Assembly: GCF_020616555.1 (NCBI RefSeq)
Contig: NZ_CP085173.1
Span: forward strand, 6,340,001-6,404,000
Origin: Streptomyces longhuiensis
GTDB lineage: Bacteria; Actinomycetota; Actinomycetes; Streptomycetales; Streptomycetaceae
DNA: 64,000 nt
Direction of reading: 5' to 3'
Position numbers and translations under genes: made by a program. Positions 8,784 through 17,645 of this stretch are shown here, one piece after another; the first letter of the stretch is position 1, and the number at the start of each line of letters is the position of its first letter. Below the pieces are notes generated by a model. The model saw nothing but the letters and a program-made list of their open reading frames with translations. It ran no database searches and was not told where the DNA came from.

Positions 8784-9108
8784 AACCTCAAGTCTGCACC
8801 CGACCCCACCATGGCGAGGTGCTGTGTGTCCCCCTCCGGGACAACCATTCTTCCGGGAGCCCCGCAAATTGCTCTGTGCAATGCACTGAGCCGTTTCGAG
8901 CATGCTCCGGAACCGGTGTGATCGAGCCGGGTGACACAGACATTTCAGTGAAACCCGCGGCTTCGGGACTCGCCGTCACCAATGAATTCTTCCGCCGCGT
9001 TGGCGGACCACCGCCCCGGCACGGTCCATACCGACAGGACCACCGCCGGACAGCACAACCGGTCGCCGAGCCAGACAGGCCGACGTCCGCTCCAGGGAAG
9101 GACCCTTC

Positions 9109-11130
9109 GTGAGCGACACCACCGATCTGATGGGCGTGAGCGCCGACAGCTCCGCTGCCGCGCCCTCCGCCGCTGCGGATGCCCCTGCTGCCGGTGCTTC
9201 GGGCTCCCGGCGGCGCCGCGGTACCGGCCTCGAGGGCATGGTGCTGGCCGAGCTCCAGCAGGTCGCATCGGGCCTCGGTATCAGGGGCACCGCGCGTATG
9301 CGCAAGAGCCAGCTGATCGAGGTCATCAAGGAGGCGCAGGCCGGGGGAGGCGCTCCCGCGAAGAGCGCCGACACCACCGAGACCAAGCCGAAGCGCCGCG
9401 CCACCTCCAAGGCGCGCACCGGTGACGAGGCCGCGGCGAACGGCACCGAGGCCCCCGCCGCCAAGGCGACCAAGGCCGAGGACGCCAAGGCCGCGAAGGC
9501 CGCCGCTCAGCAGCAGATCGACATCCCCGGCCAGCCGGCGAGCGACGAGAAGGCCGGCGAGCGCCGCCGCCGCCGCGCCACCTCCGAGGCCGGCAGCCCC
9601 GAGACCGTCACGGCCGAGGCGAAGACCGAGACCAAGACGGACGCCCAGGGCGAGGCCAAGGGCGACGCCGGTGACAACGGCGCCGAGGGCCGTCGCGAGC
9701 GCCGTGACCGTCGTGACCGCGGTGACCGTGGCGGCGACCGCGGTGAGCGCGGTGGCCGTGACCGCGGCGACCGCCGTGGCAAGGGCGACGAGCAGGGCAA
9801 GGAGCAGGGCGGCAACCGCCAGCCGCAGGGCGGCGGACGCCAGGACCGTCAGCGTGACAACGGTCCGCAGGACGACGACGACTTCGAGGGTGGCCGCCGC
9901 GGACGCCGTGGCCGCTACCGCGACCGCCGTGGCCGTCGTGGCCGCGACGAGGCCGGCTTCGGCAACGAGGTGCAGGTCTCCGAGGACGACGTCCTGATCC
10001 CCGTCGCGGGCATCCTGGACATCCTCGACAACTACGCGTTCATCCGGACCTCCGGCTACCTGCCCGGTCCGAACGACGTCTACGTGTCGCTCGCCCAGGT
10101 CCGCAAGAACGGCCTGCGCAAGGGTGACCACGTCACCGGCGCGGTCCGCCAGCCCAAGGACGGCGAGCGCCGCGAGAAGTTCAACGCGCTGGTCCGCCTC
10201 GACTCCGTCAACGGCATGGCGCCCGAATCCGGGCGCGGGCGGCCGGAGTTCAACAAGCTGACGCCGCTCTACCCGCAGGACCGGCTCCGTCTGGAGACCG
10301 ATCCGGGCATTCTGACCACCCGCATCATCGACCTCGTGTCGCCGATCGGTAAGGGCCAGCGAGGCCTGATCGTGGCCCCGCCGAAGACCGGCAAGACCAT
10401 GATCATGCAGGCGGTCGCCAACGCGATCACCACCAACAGCCCCGAGTGCCACCTGATGGTCGTCCTGGTCGACGAGCGTCCGGAAGAGGTCACGGACATG
10501 CAGCGGTCGGTGAAGGGCGAGGTCATCTCCTCGACCTTCGACCGTCCGGCCGAGGACCACACCACGGTCGCCGAGCTCGCCATCGAGCGCGCGAAGCGTC
10601 TCGTGGAGCTCGGTCACGACGTGGTCGTCCTGCTCGACTCGATCACGCGTCTGGGCCGTGCCTACAACCTGGCGGCGCCGGCCTCCGGCCGCATCCTGTC
10701 CGGTGGTGTCGACTCGACCGCGCTCTACCCGCCGAAGCGCTTCTTCGGTGCGGCGCGCAACATCGAGGACGGCGGCTCGCTGACCATTCTCGCCACCGCG
10801 CTGGTCGACACCGGCTCGCGCATGGACGAGGTGATCTTCGAGGAGTTCAAGGGCACCGGCAACATGGAGCTCAAGCTCGACCGCAAGCTCTCCGACAAGC
10901 GCATCTTCCCGGCGGTGGACGTCGACGCGTCCTCCACCCGTAAGGAAGAGATCCTGCTCAACGCGGAAGAGCTGGCGATCGTCTGGAAGCTGCGCCGGGT
11001 GCTGCACGCGCTCGACTCGCAGCAGGCCATCGAGCTGCTTCTCGACAAGATGAAGCAGACGAAGTCGAACGCCGAGTTCCTGATGCAGATCGCGAAGACG
11101 ACGCCGACGCCGGGCAACGGCAACGACTAA
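9109..11130 (+). CDS. rho: Transcription termination factor Rho, actinobacterial long form
   Basis: 673 residues against about 420 in E. coli. A Rho_N helical domain (residues 41-76, [18 protein letters not shown]) is followed by a roughly 210-residue disordered insert, first Ala/Lys/Glu-rich and then an RGD/RR-rich block (about 195-285). Such inserts are typical of actinobacterial Rho and add RNA affinity. The cold-shock RNA-binding domain follows (about 292-370), then Walker A APPKTGKT (423-430), Walker B VVVLLDS with ITRLGRAYN (about 505-517), and the secondary RNA-binding Q and R loops. GTG start; AAGGA lies 8 bases upstream. A strong terminator follows. Confidence 0.97.
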   Translation: MSDTTDLMGVSADSSAAAPSAAADAPAAGASGSRRRRGTGLEGMVLAELQQVASGLGIRGTARMRKSQLIEVIKEAQAGGGAPAKSADTTETKPKRRATSKARTGDEAAANGTEAPAAKATKAEDAKAAKAAAQQQIDIPGQPASDEKAGERRRRRATSEAGSPETVTAEAKTETKTDAQGEAKGDAGDNGAEGRRERRDRRDRGDRGGDRGERGGRDRGDRRGKGDEQGKEQGGNRQPQGGGRQDRQRDNGPQDDDDFEGGRRGRRGRYRDRRGRRGRDEAGFGNEVQVSEDDVLIPVAGILDILDNYAFIRTSGYLPGPNDVYVSLAQVRKNGLRKGDHVTGAVRQPKDGERREKFNALVRLDSVNGMAPESGRGRPEFNKLTPLYPQDRLRLETDPGILTTRIIDLVSPIGKGQRGLIVAPPKTGKTMIMQAVANAITTNSPECHLMVVLVDERPEEVTDMQRSVKGEVISSTFDRPAEDHTTVAELAIERAKRLVELGHDVVVLLDSITRLGRAYNLAAPASGRILSGGVDSTALYPPKRFFGAARNIEDGGSLTILATALVDTGSRMDEVIFEEFKGTGNMELKLDRKLSDKRIFPAVDVDASSTRKEEILLNAEELAIVWKLRRVLHALDSQQAIELLLDKMKQTKSNAEFLMQIAKTTPTPGNGND

Positions 11131-11157
11131 GCGCTTCGCTCGGCGGTAGTACCGCTC

Positions 11158-11197
11158 AAGGGCCGCCCCCGTCACGGATGTGACGGGGGCGGCCCTT
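11158..11197 (+). terminator. Strong intrinsic terminator after rho
   Basis: A perfect 18-bp stem (AAGGGCCGCCCCCGTCAC with its complement) closes on a 4-nt GGAT loop and is followed by TTTG. It isolates rho from the protease gene. Confidence 0.93.
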
Positions 11198-11272
11198 TGT
11201 GCGCTCCGGGGCGGGTTGTACGATCGCGCTCTTCATCCAACGTTCAACTCATCGCTCCCTGGGGGGACTTGC

Positions 11273-13006
11273 GTGGACATATCCGTATCCGGCTCCGGCC
11301 GGCACCGTCGAAGACTCGGCAAGGTGCTGCCGGCCGCCGCGGCCGGGCTCGCCCTGATCGGCGCGGGCGCGTTCGCCGTCACGTCGTACGCGGGGGAGTC
11401 CGACACCGGCCGGGTCGTGCAGCCCCCGCCCGGCACGAAGACCGCCGACGCCACCACCGCGTCCGCGTCGCCGACCGGTGACAAGACGGTCACGCCCCGC
11501 ATCATCGGCGGCACCTCGAGCGCCGCCTCCTGGATGGTGCAGCTCGTCTACAACGACCCCGCGGGCGGCTCGTACTTCGTCTGCGGCGGCACGCTGGTCG
11601 CGCCGAACAAGGTGCTCACCGCCGCGCACTGCCTGCACGACGAGAACGGCAACCGGCAGGACTGGGGCAAGTACGGCGAAGTCGCCGTGGGCACCAGCAA
11701 GAGCGTCACCGTCGCCGGCAACGGCGCCACGTACATCGACGTCACCCGCAGCTGGGTGCGCGACGGCTACGACCCCGACGCCATCACGAACGACGTCGCC
11801 CTGCTCACCCTCGCCAAGCCGGTCGCCCAGACCACGCTGGAGCTGGCCGGGCCGAGTGACAGCGCGCTGTACGCCGCCGGCACGAACGCCACCGTGTACG
11901 GCTGGGGTCTCACCAGCTCGAACGAGGACACCGCCGACATCGCGTCCCAGCTGCAGAAGGTCACCCTGCCGCTGAACTCCGACGACGCCTGCACCCAGAA
12001 CCTGGACCCGTACTTCCAGGCCGGGAAGATGATCTGCGCCGGACAGCTCGGCACCGGCGACGACAGCACCGGCAAGACCACGTGCCCGGGTGACTCGGGC
12101 GGCCCGCTCGTCGTGGGCGACAAGGTCGTCGGCATCGTCTCCTGGGGCATCAGCCAGGGCAGCCAGCTCTGCAACGTCGCCGGCACGTACGAGGCCTTCA
12201 CCAAGGTCTCCACGTACCAGCCCAAGGTCCGTCCGCGCATCGACGACACCGACATCAGCCGCAACGGCAAGGCCGACCTCTTCGTCCGGGCCTCCTCCGG
12301 CGGCAAGGGTTACGTCAAGGAGTCCACGGGCAGCGGGTTCGCCACGCGCAAGACGCTGAGCGGGTCCTGGAGCGCGTACAACCTCGTCCTCCAGGCCGAC
12401 ATGAACCGCGACGGCTACCAGGACTTCATCATCCGCCGCCGGTCGGACGGGAACGTCTACTGGCGGCACCGGTCCGCGTCCAGCTCGACGTACACGGACA
12501 CGAAGATCGCGAGCGACTGGACGACGCGGAAGTTCATCGTGGTACCCGGCGACGTGACCGGTGACCGGTACCCCGACCTGCTGTCGGTGACCTCCGGCGG
12601 CACGCTCTACCTGTACCCGGGCAAGGGCGACGGGACGTACGGCACCCGCACCACCGTCGGCAGCGGCTACCAGGTCTTCAACTCCCTGCGCGGCAAGGGC
12701 GACTTCACCGGTGACGGCAGGAGCGACCTGATCGCCCGCGGCAGCGGCGGCAAGCTGTACCTCCTCAAGGGCACCGGCAAGGCGTCCGCGCCCTTCGAGG
12801 CCGGCGTGCAGGTGCGCACCTGGGACGGGTACAACGCGTTCGCGGCGCCGGGTGACGTGACCGGCGACGGCAAGGCCGACTACGTGGCCCGCACGCCCGG
12901 CGGCACGCTCTACCTGTACCCGGGCACGGGGACCGCCTCCTCGGAGATCTTTGCCACACGCATCAAGATCGGGACCGGCTACACGCAGTACAACATCTTC
13001 GGATAA
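11273..13006 (+). CDS. Secreted S1-family serine protease with FG-GAP/VCBS repeat domain
   Basis: 577 residues. A basic N-terminus plus hydrophobic segment (about 15-40) is a signal peptide. IIGG at 77-80 begins the mature chymotrypsin-fold domain. The catalytic triad is H119 (TAAHC), D174 (NDVALLTL) and S274 (PGDSGGP). The residue at the S1-pocket position (trypsin 189) is T268, not Asp, so trypsin-like Arg/Lys specificity is not expected. From about residue 323 onward are DxNxxGxxD blocks (ISRNGKADLF, DMNRDGYQDF, DVTGDRYPDL, DFTGDGRSDL, DVTGDGKADY), calcium-binding FG-GAP/VCBS repeats probably forming a propeller-like adhesion module. GTG start after GGGGGGAC. It sits between rho and the LCP gene and is bounded by terminators. 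Confidence 0.9.
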   Translation: MDISVSGSGRHRRRLGKVLPAAAAGLALIGAGAFAVTSYAGESDTGRVVQPPPGTKTADATTASASPTGDKTVTPRIIGGTSSAASWMVQLVYNDPAGGSYFVCGGTLVAPNKVLTAAHCLHDENGNRQDWGKYGEVAVGTSKSVTVAGNGATYIDVTRSWVRDGYDPDAITNDVALLTLAKPVAQTTLELAGPSDSALYAAGTNATVYGWGLTSSNEDTADIASQLQKVTLPLNSDDACTQNLDPYFQAGKMICAGQLGTGDDSTGKTTCPGDSGGPLVVGDKVVGIVSWGISQGSQLCNVAGTYEAFTKVSTYQPKVRPRIDDTDISRNGKADLFVRASSGGKGYVKESTGSGFATRKTLSGSWSAYNLVLQADMNRDGYQDFIIRRRSDGNVYWRHRSASSSTYTDTKIASDWTTRKFIVVPGDVTGDRYPDLLSVTSGGTLYLYPGKGDGTYGTRTTVGSGYQVFNSLRGKGDFTGDGRSDLIARGSGGKLYLLKGTGKASAPFEAGVQVRTWDGYNAFAAPGDVTGDGKADYVARTPGGTLYLYPGTGTASSEIFATRIKIGTGYTQYNIFG

Positions 13007-13016
13007 ACCCGCAGGT

Positions 13017-13038
13017 GAGAGCCGGACGGTCGGCTCTC
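13017..13038 (+). terminator. Terminator hairpin after the protease gene
   Basis: GAGAGCCG and CGGCTCTC pair over a 6-nt loop, 10 bases after the protease stop. Confidence 0.6.
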
Positions 13039-13050
13039 GTCAGCACTCTC

Positions 13051-13081
13051 TGTGCCCGTCGCGAGCTTCGCGGCGGGCACA
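13051..13081 (+). terminator. Second hairpin before the LCP gene
   Basis: TGTGCCCG-T-CGC pairs with GCG-G-CGGGCACA over a 7-nt loop. With the hairpin at 13017 it makes a double stop upstream of the next gene. Between here and 13223 a GGACGAAGAG motif is repeated, and no gene is seen. Confidence 0.5.
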
Positions 13082-13222
13082 GCGCGTTGTGCAACCCTTC
13101 TTCCCGGTTTCCACGTCTCGCGAAGAGACGGACGAAGAGGCGGACGAAGAGACGTCCGTCCGCGCCTGACCCTGCAAACAGGGGGTAACCGGCCAACCGA
13201 GCAGCTGAGGACTGAGGAGCAC

Positions 13223-14344
13223 ATGCCCGACGAGAGCAGCCCCGCGACCACCGATCCGCGCCGCCCCACCCGCGGCGGCGGCCGGCGGCGCAAGCCGCGC
13301 GCCAAGCGCAGCAAGGCCCTCGTCATCACGGCCTGCACCGCGGCGGGACTCGTCGTCCTGGCGGGCGCGGGCGCCGGCTTCCTGTACTTCAAGCTCAACG
13401 GGAACATCAAGGGCGTCGACATCAACGCCGCGCTCGGCACCGACCGCCCCGCGAACGTCGACAACGGCTCGATGGACATCCTCGTCCTCGGCTCGGACTC
13501 GCGCTCCGGCGCGAACGCCAAGTACGGCAAGGACGGCGGCGGCGCCCGCTCCGACACCGCGATGGTCGTCCACGTGTACAAGGGTCACCGCAAGGCCAGC
13601 GTGGTCTCCATACCGCGCGACACCCTCGTCACCCGCCCGGCCTGCACCGACAGCGCCGGCAACACGGTCGCGGGCGGCAACCAGCAGATGTTCAACACGG
13701 CGTACGAGGTCGGCGGCCCGGCCTGCGCCGTCAAGACCGTCGAGAAGATGTCCGGGATCCGCATGGACCACTACGTCGAGGTCGACTTCTCGGGCTTCAA
13801 GAAGCTCATCAACACCCTCGGCGGCGTCGACATCACCACCCAGCAGGCCATAGAGGACGACAAGAGCCATCTGCACCTGGCGGCCGGGAAGCACACCCTC
13901 ACCGGCGAGCAGGCGCTCGGCCTCGTCCGCACCCGGCACGCCGTCGGCGACGGCAGCGACCTGGGCCGAATACAGCTCCAGCAGGCCTTCATGAAGGCGC
14001 TGATCAACCAGATCAAGGACGTCGGCGTCTTCACCAGCCCCAAGAAGCTCTACGACCTCGCGGACACCGCCACCAGCGCCGTCACCACCGACTCCGAGCT
14101 CAACTCGGTCAACGAACTGGTGGGCTTCGCCGGCGGCCTCAAGGGCATCGGCGCGGACGACATGAAGATGGTGACGCTCCCCGTCCAGTACGACCCCGCC
14201 GACCCGAACCGCGTACTCCCGCTGGAGAAGGCGGGCGCGCGGGTCTGGGAGGCGCTCAAGACGGACCAGCCCGTTCCGGCCTCCGCGTTCAAGGGCTCCG
14301 CCGGTGACAAGGGCTCCGCGGGCTCCGTCGTGAGCAGCCACTAG
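13223..14344 (+). CDS. LytR-CpsA-Psr (LCP) family cell-wall glycopolymer ligase
   Basis: 373 residues. A basic, Arg/Lys-rich cytoplasmic N-terminus (residues 1-33) is followed by one transmembrane segment (about 36-58) and an extracellular LCP domain (about 85-250). That domain has the expected pyrophosphate-binding Asp and Arg residues: LGSDSR, SDTAMVVHV, VSIPRDTLV, and R-T-RH in LVRTRHAV. LCP enzymes attach teichoic acids or other glycopolymers to peptidoglycan from undecaprenyl-linked precursors. ATG 13223 is preferred because GAGGAGC lies just upstream; the longer open frame starts inside the hairpin region. Confidence 0.9.
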   Translation: MPDESSPATTDPRRPTRGGGRRRKPRAKRSKALVITACTAAGLVVLAGAGAGFLYFKLNGNIKGVDINAALGTDRPANVDNGSMDILVLGSDSRSGANAKYGKDGGGARSDTAMVVHVYKGHRKASVVSIPRDTLVTRPACTDSAGNTVAGGNQQMFNTAYEVGGPACAVKTVEKMSGIRMDHYVEVDFSGFKKLINTLGGVDITTQQAIEDDKSHLHLAAGKHTLTGEQALGLVRTRHAVGDGSDLGRIQLQQAFMKALINQIKDVGVFTSPKKLYDLADTATSAVTTDSELNSVNELVGFAGGLKGIGADDMKMVTLPVQYDPADPNRVLPLEKAGARVWEALKTDQPVPASAFKGSAGDKGSAGSVVSSH

Positions 14345-14385
14345 CCGGCCACCGGACGCCGGTCACCACTTGTCGGTGACCCTTC

Positions 14386-14412
14386 GGGAATAGTTCCGCC
14401 CCGACCCCGGTT
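14386..14412 (+). promoter_or_regulatory. Sigma-R-type promoter for rpmE
   Basis: GGGAAT (14386-14391) and GTT (14410-14412) are exactly 18 bases apart, the sigma-R (thiol-stress ECF sigma) consensus. Control of rpmE by sigma-R is established in S. coelicolor, which makes this match more than chance. The start codon is about 100 bases downstream. Confidence 0.75.
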
Positions 14413-14516
14413 TTGGGGGATACGGCCAGTCCTGGCAGACTGGTACGTCGGCCCCGGTTCACGCCCCCGCAATCCGCGGAAGCGACCCGGAGCCCTCCGA
14501 GATCATAGGAGACACC

Positions 14517-14738
14517 TTGAAGCGCGACATCCACCCCGAGTACGTCGAGACGCAGGTCAGCTGCACCTGTGGCGCGTCGTTCACCACCCGCAGCACGATC
14601 TCCAGCGGCACCGTCCGTGCCGAGGTCTGCTCCGAGTGCCACCCGTTCTACACGGGCAAGCAGAAGATCCTCGACACCGGTGGCCGCGTGGCCCGCTTCG
14701 AGGCCCGCTTCGGCAAGGCTGCTGCCGCCAACAAGTAG
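14517..14738 (+). CDS. rpmE: 50S ribosomal protein L31, zinc-binding type
   Basis: 73 residues with a TTG start behind ATAGGAG. Four cysteines, C16-x-C18 and C38-x2-C41, form the zinc ribbon of the C+ L31 type. Streptomyces usually also carries a C- paralogue elsewhere that replaces it under zinc starvation. It has its own sigma-R-type promoter and is followed by a strong hairpin. Confidence 0.97.
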   Translation: MKRDIHPEYVETQVSCTCGASFTTRSTISSGTVRAEVCSECHPFYTGKQKILDTGGRVARFEARFGKAAAANK

Positions 14739-14749
14739 CGAGCCACTTG

Positions 14750-14791
14750 CGCCGGTCCACGGCCGCCCTTCGGGGCGGGCCGGGACCGGCG
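14750..14791 (+). terminator. Terminator after rpmE
   Basis: A composite hairpin: outer stem CGCCGGTCC/GGACCGGCG, inner stem GGCCGCCC/GGGCGGGCC closing on TTCG. T-rich DNA (GCTTGTTTTTGG) follows. Confidence 0.85.
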
Positions 14792-14882
14792 TGCTTGTTT
14801 TTGGTTGGCCGGGGACCCGGGGGTCTTCCCCGGCCGGCCGGTGGCCGTTCCCTTTCGCTGTACCTCACTTCAGGAGCCGGAG

Positions 14883-15959
14883 ATGTTCGAGGCCGTCGAG
14901 GACCTCATCGGTGAGCACGCCGATCTCGAGACGAAGCTCGCGGACCCCTCGGTCCACGCCGACCAGGCGAACGCGCGCAAGCTCAACAAGCGCTACGCCG
15001 AGCTGACCCCGATCGTCGCCACCTACCGCTCCTGGAAGCAGACCGGTGACGACATCGAGACCGCGCGTGAATTCGCCGCGGATGACCCGGACTTCGCCGC
15101 CGAGGTCAAGGACCTCGAGAAGCAGCGCGAGGAGATCACCGAGAAGCTGCGGCTCCTGCTGGTCCCCCGGGACCCCAACGACGACAAGGACGTCATCCTC
15201 GAGGTCAAGGCGGGCGCGGGCGGCGACGAGTCGGCCCTCTTCGCCGGCGACCTGCTGCGCATGTATCTGCGGTACGCGGAGCGCGTCGGCTGGAAGACCG
15301 AGATCATCGACGCCACCGAGTCCGAGCTGGGCGGCTACAAGGACGTCCAGGTCGCCGTGAAGACCAAGGGCGGCAACGGCGCGACCGAGCCCGGCCAGGG
15401 CGTCTGGGCCCGTCTGAAGTACGAGGGCGGCGTGCACCGCGTGCAGCGTGTGCCGTCGACCGAGTCGCAGGGCCGTATCCACACCTCCGCGGCCGGCGTC
15501 CTCGTGACGCCCGAGGCCGAGGACGTCGACGTCGAGATCCACGCGAACGACCTCCGCATCGACGTCTACCGCTCGTCGGGCCCCGGCGGTCAGTCCGTCA
15601 ACACGACGGACTCCGCGGTGCGCATCACGCACCTGCCCACCGGAGTGGTCGCTTCCTGCCAGAACGAGAAGAGCCAGCTCCAGAACAAGGAGCAGGCGAT
15701 GCGTATCCTGCGCTCCAGGCTCCTCGCGGCAGCGGTCGAGAAGGCCGAGGCCGAGGCCGCGGACGCGCGCCGCAGCCAGGTCCGTACCGTCGACCGCTCC
15801 GAGAAGATCCGTACATACAACTTCCCGGAGAACCGCATCTCGGACCACCGCGTCGGTTTCAAGGCGTACAACTTGGACCAGGTGCTCGACGGTGAGCTCG
15901 ACCCGGTGATCCAGGCCTGTGTCGACGCCGACTCGGCCGCCAAGCTCGCCGCCGCCTAA
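14883..15959 (+). CDS. prfA: Peptide chain release factor 1
   Basis: 358 residues. It terminates translation at UAA and UAG. A helical N-terminal domain is followed by the codon-recognition segment [16 protein letters not shown], where PST takes the place of the E. coli PAT tripeptide. The GGQ motif that enters the peptidyl-transferase centre is G235-G236-Q237 in [18 protein letters not shown] 14883 follows GGAGCCGGAG and gives the normal RF1 length; the open frame upstream overlaps the rpmE terminator. prmC, which methylates this GGQ glutamine, follows after 40 bases. Confidence 0.97.
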   Translation: MFEAVEDLIGEHADLETKLADPSVHADQANARKLNKRYAELTPIVATYRSWKQTGDDIETAREFAADDPDFAAEVKDLEKQREEITEKLRLLLVPRDPNDDKDVILEVKAGAGGDESALFAGDLLRMYLRYAERVGWKTEIIDATESELGGYKDVQVAVKTKGGNGATEPGQGVWARLKYEGGVHRVQRVPSTESQGRIHTSAAGVLVTPEAEDVDVEIHANDLRIDVYRSSGPGGQSVNTTDSAVRITHLPTGVVASCQNEKSQLQNKEQAMRILRSRLLAAAVEKAEAEAADARRSQVRTVDRSEKIRTYNFPENRISDHRVGFKAYNLDQVLDGELDPVIQACVDADSAAKLAAA

Positions 15960-15999
15960 GCCACACCAAAAAAGACCAGCTCAGCCCCGGAGGACCAGC

Positions 16000-16881
16000 G
16001 TGCAGCAACATCTTGGGGGGCGACCCCCAAACCCCCGCAGCGTGCTGCTCGCGGAAGTCGCCCAGGCCACCCAGCGCCTCGCCGACGCGGGCGTGCCCTC
16101 GCCCCGCAACGACGCGGAGGAGCTCGCCGCCTTCGTGCACGGCGTGAAGCGGGGCGAGCTGCATCTGGTCAAGGACGCGGACTTCGACGCCCGTTACTGG
16201 GAGGTCACCGCGCGCCGCGAGGCCCGTGAGCCGCTCCAGCACATCACCGGGCGCGCCTACTTCCGCTACCTCGAACTCCAGGTGGGGCCGGGCGTGTTCG
16301 TGCCGCGGCCCGAGACGGAGTCCGTGGTCGGCTGGGCCATAGACGCCGTACGGGCCATGGACGTCGTCGAGCCGCTCATCGTCGACCTGTGCACGGGCTC
16401 GGGCGCCATCGCGCTCGCTCTCGCGCAGGAGGTCCCGCGCTCCCGTGTGCACGCCGTGGAGCTGTCCGAGGACGCCCTGCGCTGGACGCGCAAGAACGTC
16501 GAGGGGTCCAGGGTCGACCTGCGTCAGGGAGATGCCCTGGAGGCCTTCCCCGAGCTCGACGGCCAGGTCGACCTGGTGGTCTCCAACCCGCCGTACATCC
16601 CGCTCACCGAGTGGGAGTACGTCGCCCCCGAGGCCCGCGACCACGACCCTGAACTCGCGCTGTTCTCCGGCGAGGACGGGCTCCACCTGATCCGCGGCAT
16701 CGAGCGCACGGCGCACCGCCTGCTGCGCCCCGGTGGCGTCGTCGTCGTGGAGCACGCCGACACCCAGGGCGGCCAGGTCCCGTGGATCTTCACCGAGGAA
16801 CGGGGCTGGGCCGACGCCGCCGACCACCCCGACCTGAACAACCGCCCGCGCTTCGCGACCGCCCGCAAGGCGATGCCGTGA
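16000..16881 (+). CDS. prmC: Release factor glutamine methyltransferase
   Basis: 293 residues. It N5-methylates the GGQ glutamine of RF1/RF2 with S-adenosylmethionine. An N-terminal helical RF-binding domain is followed by the SAM-binding motif VDLCTGSGAIALAL and the catalytic NPPY at residues 196-199. GTG 16000 is chosen because GGAGGA lies 6 bases upstream. Residues 4-13 (HLGGRPPNPR) are encoded by a GC-rich dispersed repeat, and the alternative GTG at 16042 has no ribosome site. Orthologues I recall begin close to LLAEVAQATQRL, so the repeat seems to have lengthened the protein. Confidence 0.93.
   Translation: MQQHLGGRPPNPRSVLLAEVAQATQRLADAGVPSPRNDAEELAAFVHGVKRGELHLVKDADFDARYWEVTARREAREPLQHITGRAYFRYLELQVGPGVFVPRPETESVVGWAIDAVRAMDVVEPLIVDLCTGSGAIALALAQEVPRSRVHAVELSEDALRWTRKNVEGSRVDLRQGDALEAFPELDGQVDLVVSNPPYIPLTEWEYVAPEARDHDPELALFSGEDGLHLIRGIERTAHRLLRPGGVVVVEHADTQGGQVPWIFTEERGWADAADHPDLNNRPRFATARKAMP
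16012..16037 (+). repeat. GC-rich dispersed repeat inside the prmC start region
   Basis: The element reads CTTGGGGGGCGACCCCCAAA followed by CCCCCG. It has the same pattern as 24863-24888 (a TGGGGG arm, GACCCC arm, then A-ACCCCC). The internal inverted arms can fold. Here it is translated. Confidence 0.7.
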
Positions 16882-16997
16882 CGCGACAGAATCAGCGCAG
16901 CAACAGCAGCAACAGCGGTACCAGCACCAGCAGTTCCCGCTTCTCCCGCATCTCTCGCATGGACTACGTGTACTTCGTGTACGAGGAGGCCCGCTAA
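16878..16997 (+). CDS. Possible 39-residue small protein between prmC and sua5
   Basis: GTG 16878 overlaps the prmC stop (GTGA), and the TAA at 16995 directly abuts the ATG of sua5, so translational coupling on both sides is possible. The peptide is Ser/Asn/Thr/Arg-rich at first (TRQNQRSNSSNSGTSTSSS) and ends with MDYVYFVYEEAR. Its last codons contain the AGGAGG that serves sua5. No family is recognised. It may be a genuine coupled peptide, or only a leader-like open frame; conservation would decide. Confidence 0.35.
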   Translation: MTRQNQRSNSSNSGTSTSSSRFSRISRMDYVYFVYEEAR

Positions 16998-17645
16998 ATG
17001 GCTCGGCGATACGACACCAACGACGCGTCGGACCGTACGACCGGTCTTCGTGAAGCCGCGTCCGCCGTCCGCCGCGGTGAGCTGGTCGTGCTGCCCACCG
17101 ACACCGTGTACGGCATCGGCGCCGACGCCTTCACCCCCGAGGCCGTCGGTGACCTGCTGGAGGCCAAGGGACGCGGTCGCAACATGCCGACCCCTGTCCT
17201 CATCGGCTCCCCGAACACGCTGCACGGCCTCGTCACGGACTTCTCCGAGATGGCCTGGGAACTCGTCGACGCGTTCTGGCCGGGCGCTCTCACGCTCGTC
17301 GCCAAGCACCAGCCGTCCCTGGCGTGGGACCTCGGCGACACCCGTGGCACCGTCGCCGTCCGCATGCCCCTGCACCCGGTCGCGATCGAGCTGCTCACCG
17401 AGGTCGGCCCCATGGCCGTGTCCTCCGCGAACCTCACGGGGCACCCCGCCCCCGAGGATTGCGACGCCGCGCAGGACATGCTCGGCGACTCCGTCTCCGT
17501 CTACCTCGACGGCGGCCCCACGCCCGGCATCGTCCCGTCCTCGATCGTCGACGTGACCGGGAAGGTTCCGGTGCTCCTGCGCGCGGGTGCCCTGACCGCG
17601 GACGAGCTGCGCAAGGTCGTACCCGACCTCGAGGTGGCGAATTGA
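16998..17645 (+). CDS. L-threonylcarbamoyladenylate synthase (Sua5/YrdC family)
   Basis: 215 residues. It makes threonylcarbamoyl-AMP from threonine, bicarbonate and ATP for the t6A37 modification of ANN-decoding tRNAs. KRxN-type and PTDTVYGIG motifs, PTPVLIGSPN, FWPGALTLV, VAVRMPLH and SSANLTGHPAP define the YrdC domain. It is the single-domain form, without the C-terminal Sua5 domain. AGGAGG lies 9 bases upstream of the ATG. The next gene overlaps by 4 bases at TTGA. Confidence 0.95.
   Translation: MARRYDTNDASDRTTGLREAASAVRRGELVVLPTDTVYGIGADAFTPEAVGDLLEAKGRGRNMPTPVLIGSPNTLHGLVTDFSEMAWELVDAFWPGALTLVAKHQPSLAWDLGDTRGTVAVRMPLHPVAIELLTEVGPMAVSSANLTGHPAPEDCDAAQDMLGDSVSVYLDGGPTPGIVPSSIVDVTGKVPVLLRAGALTADELRKVVPDLEVAN

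Noticed and set aside
8819..9112. A 97-codon ORF in the rho leader
   Set aside because: No ribosome site and atypical composition for this genome. It extends over the rho ribosome site and start codon, so the gap is better explained as an untranslated leader.
9690..9960. The RGD/RR-rich block in Rho as a foreign insertion
   Set aside because: Arginine/glycine-rich inserts at this place are normal in actinobacterial Rho.
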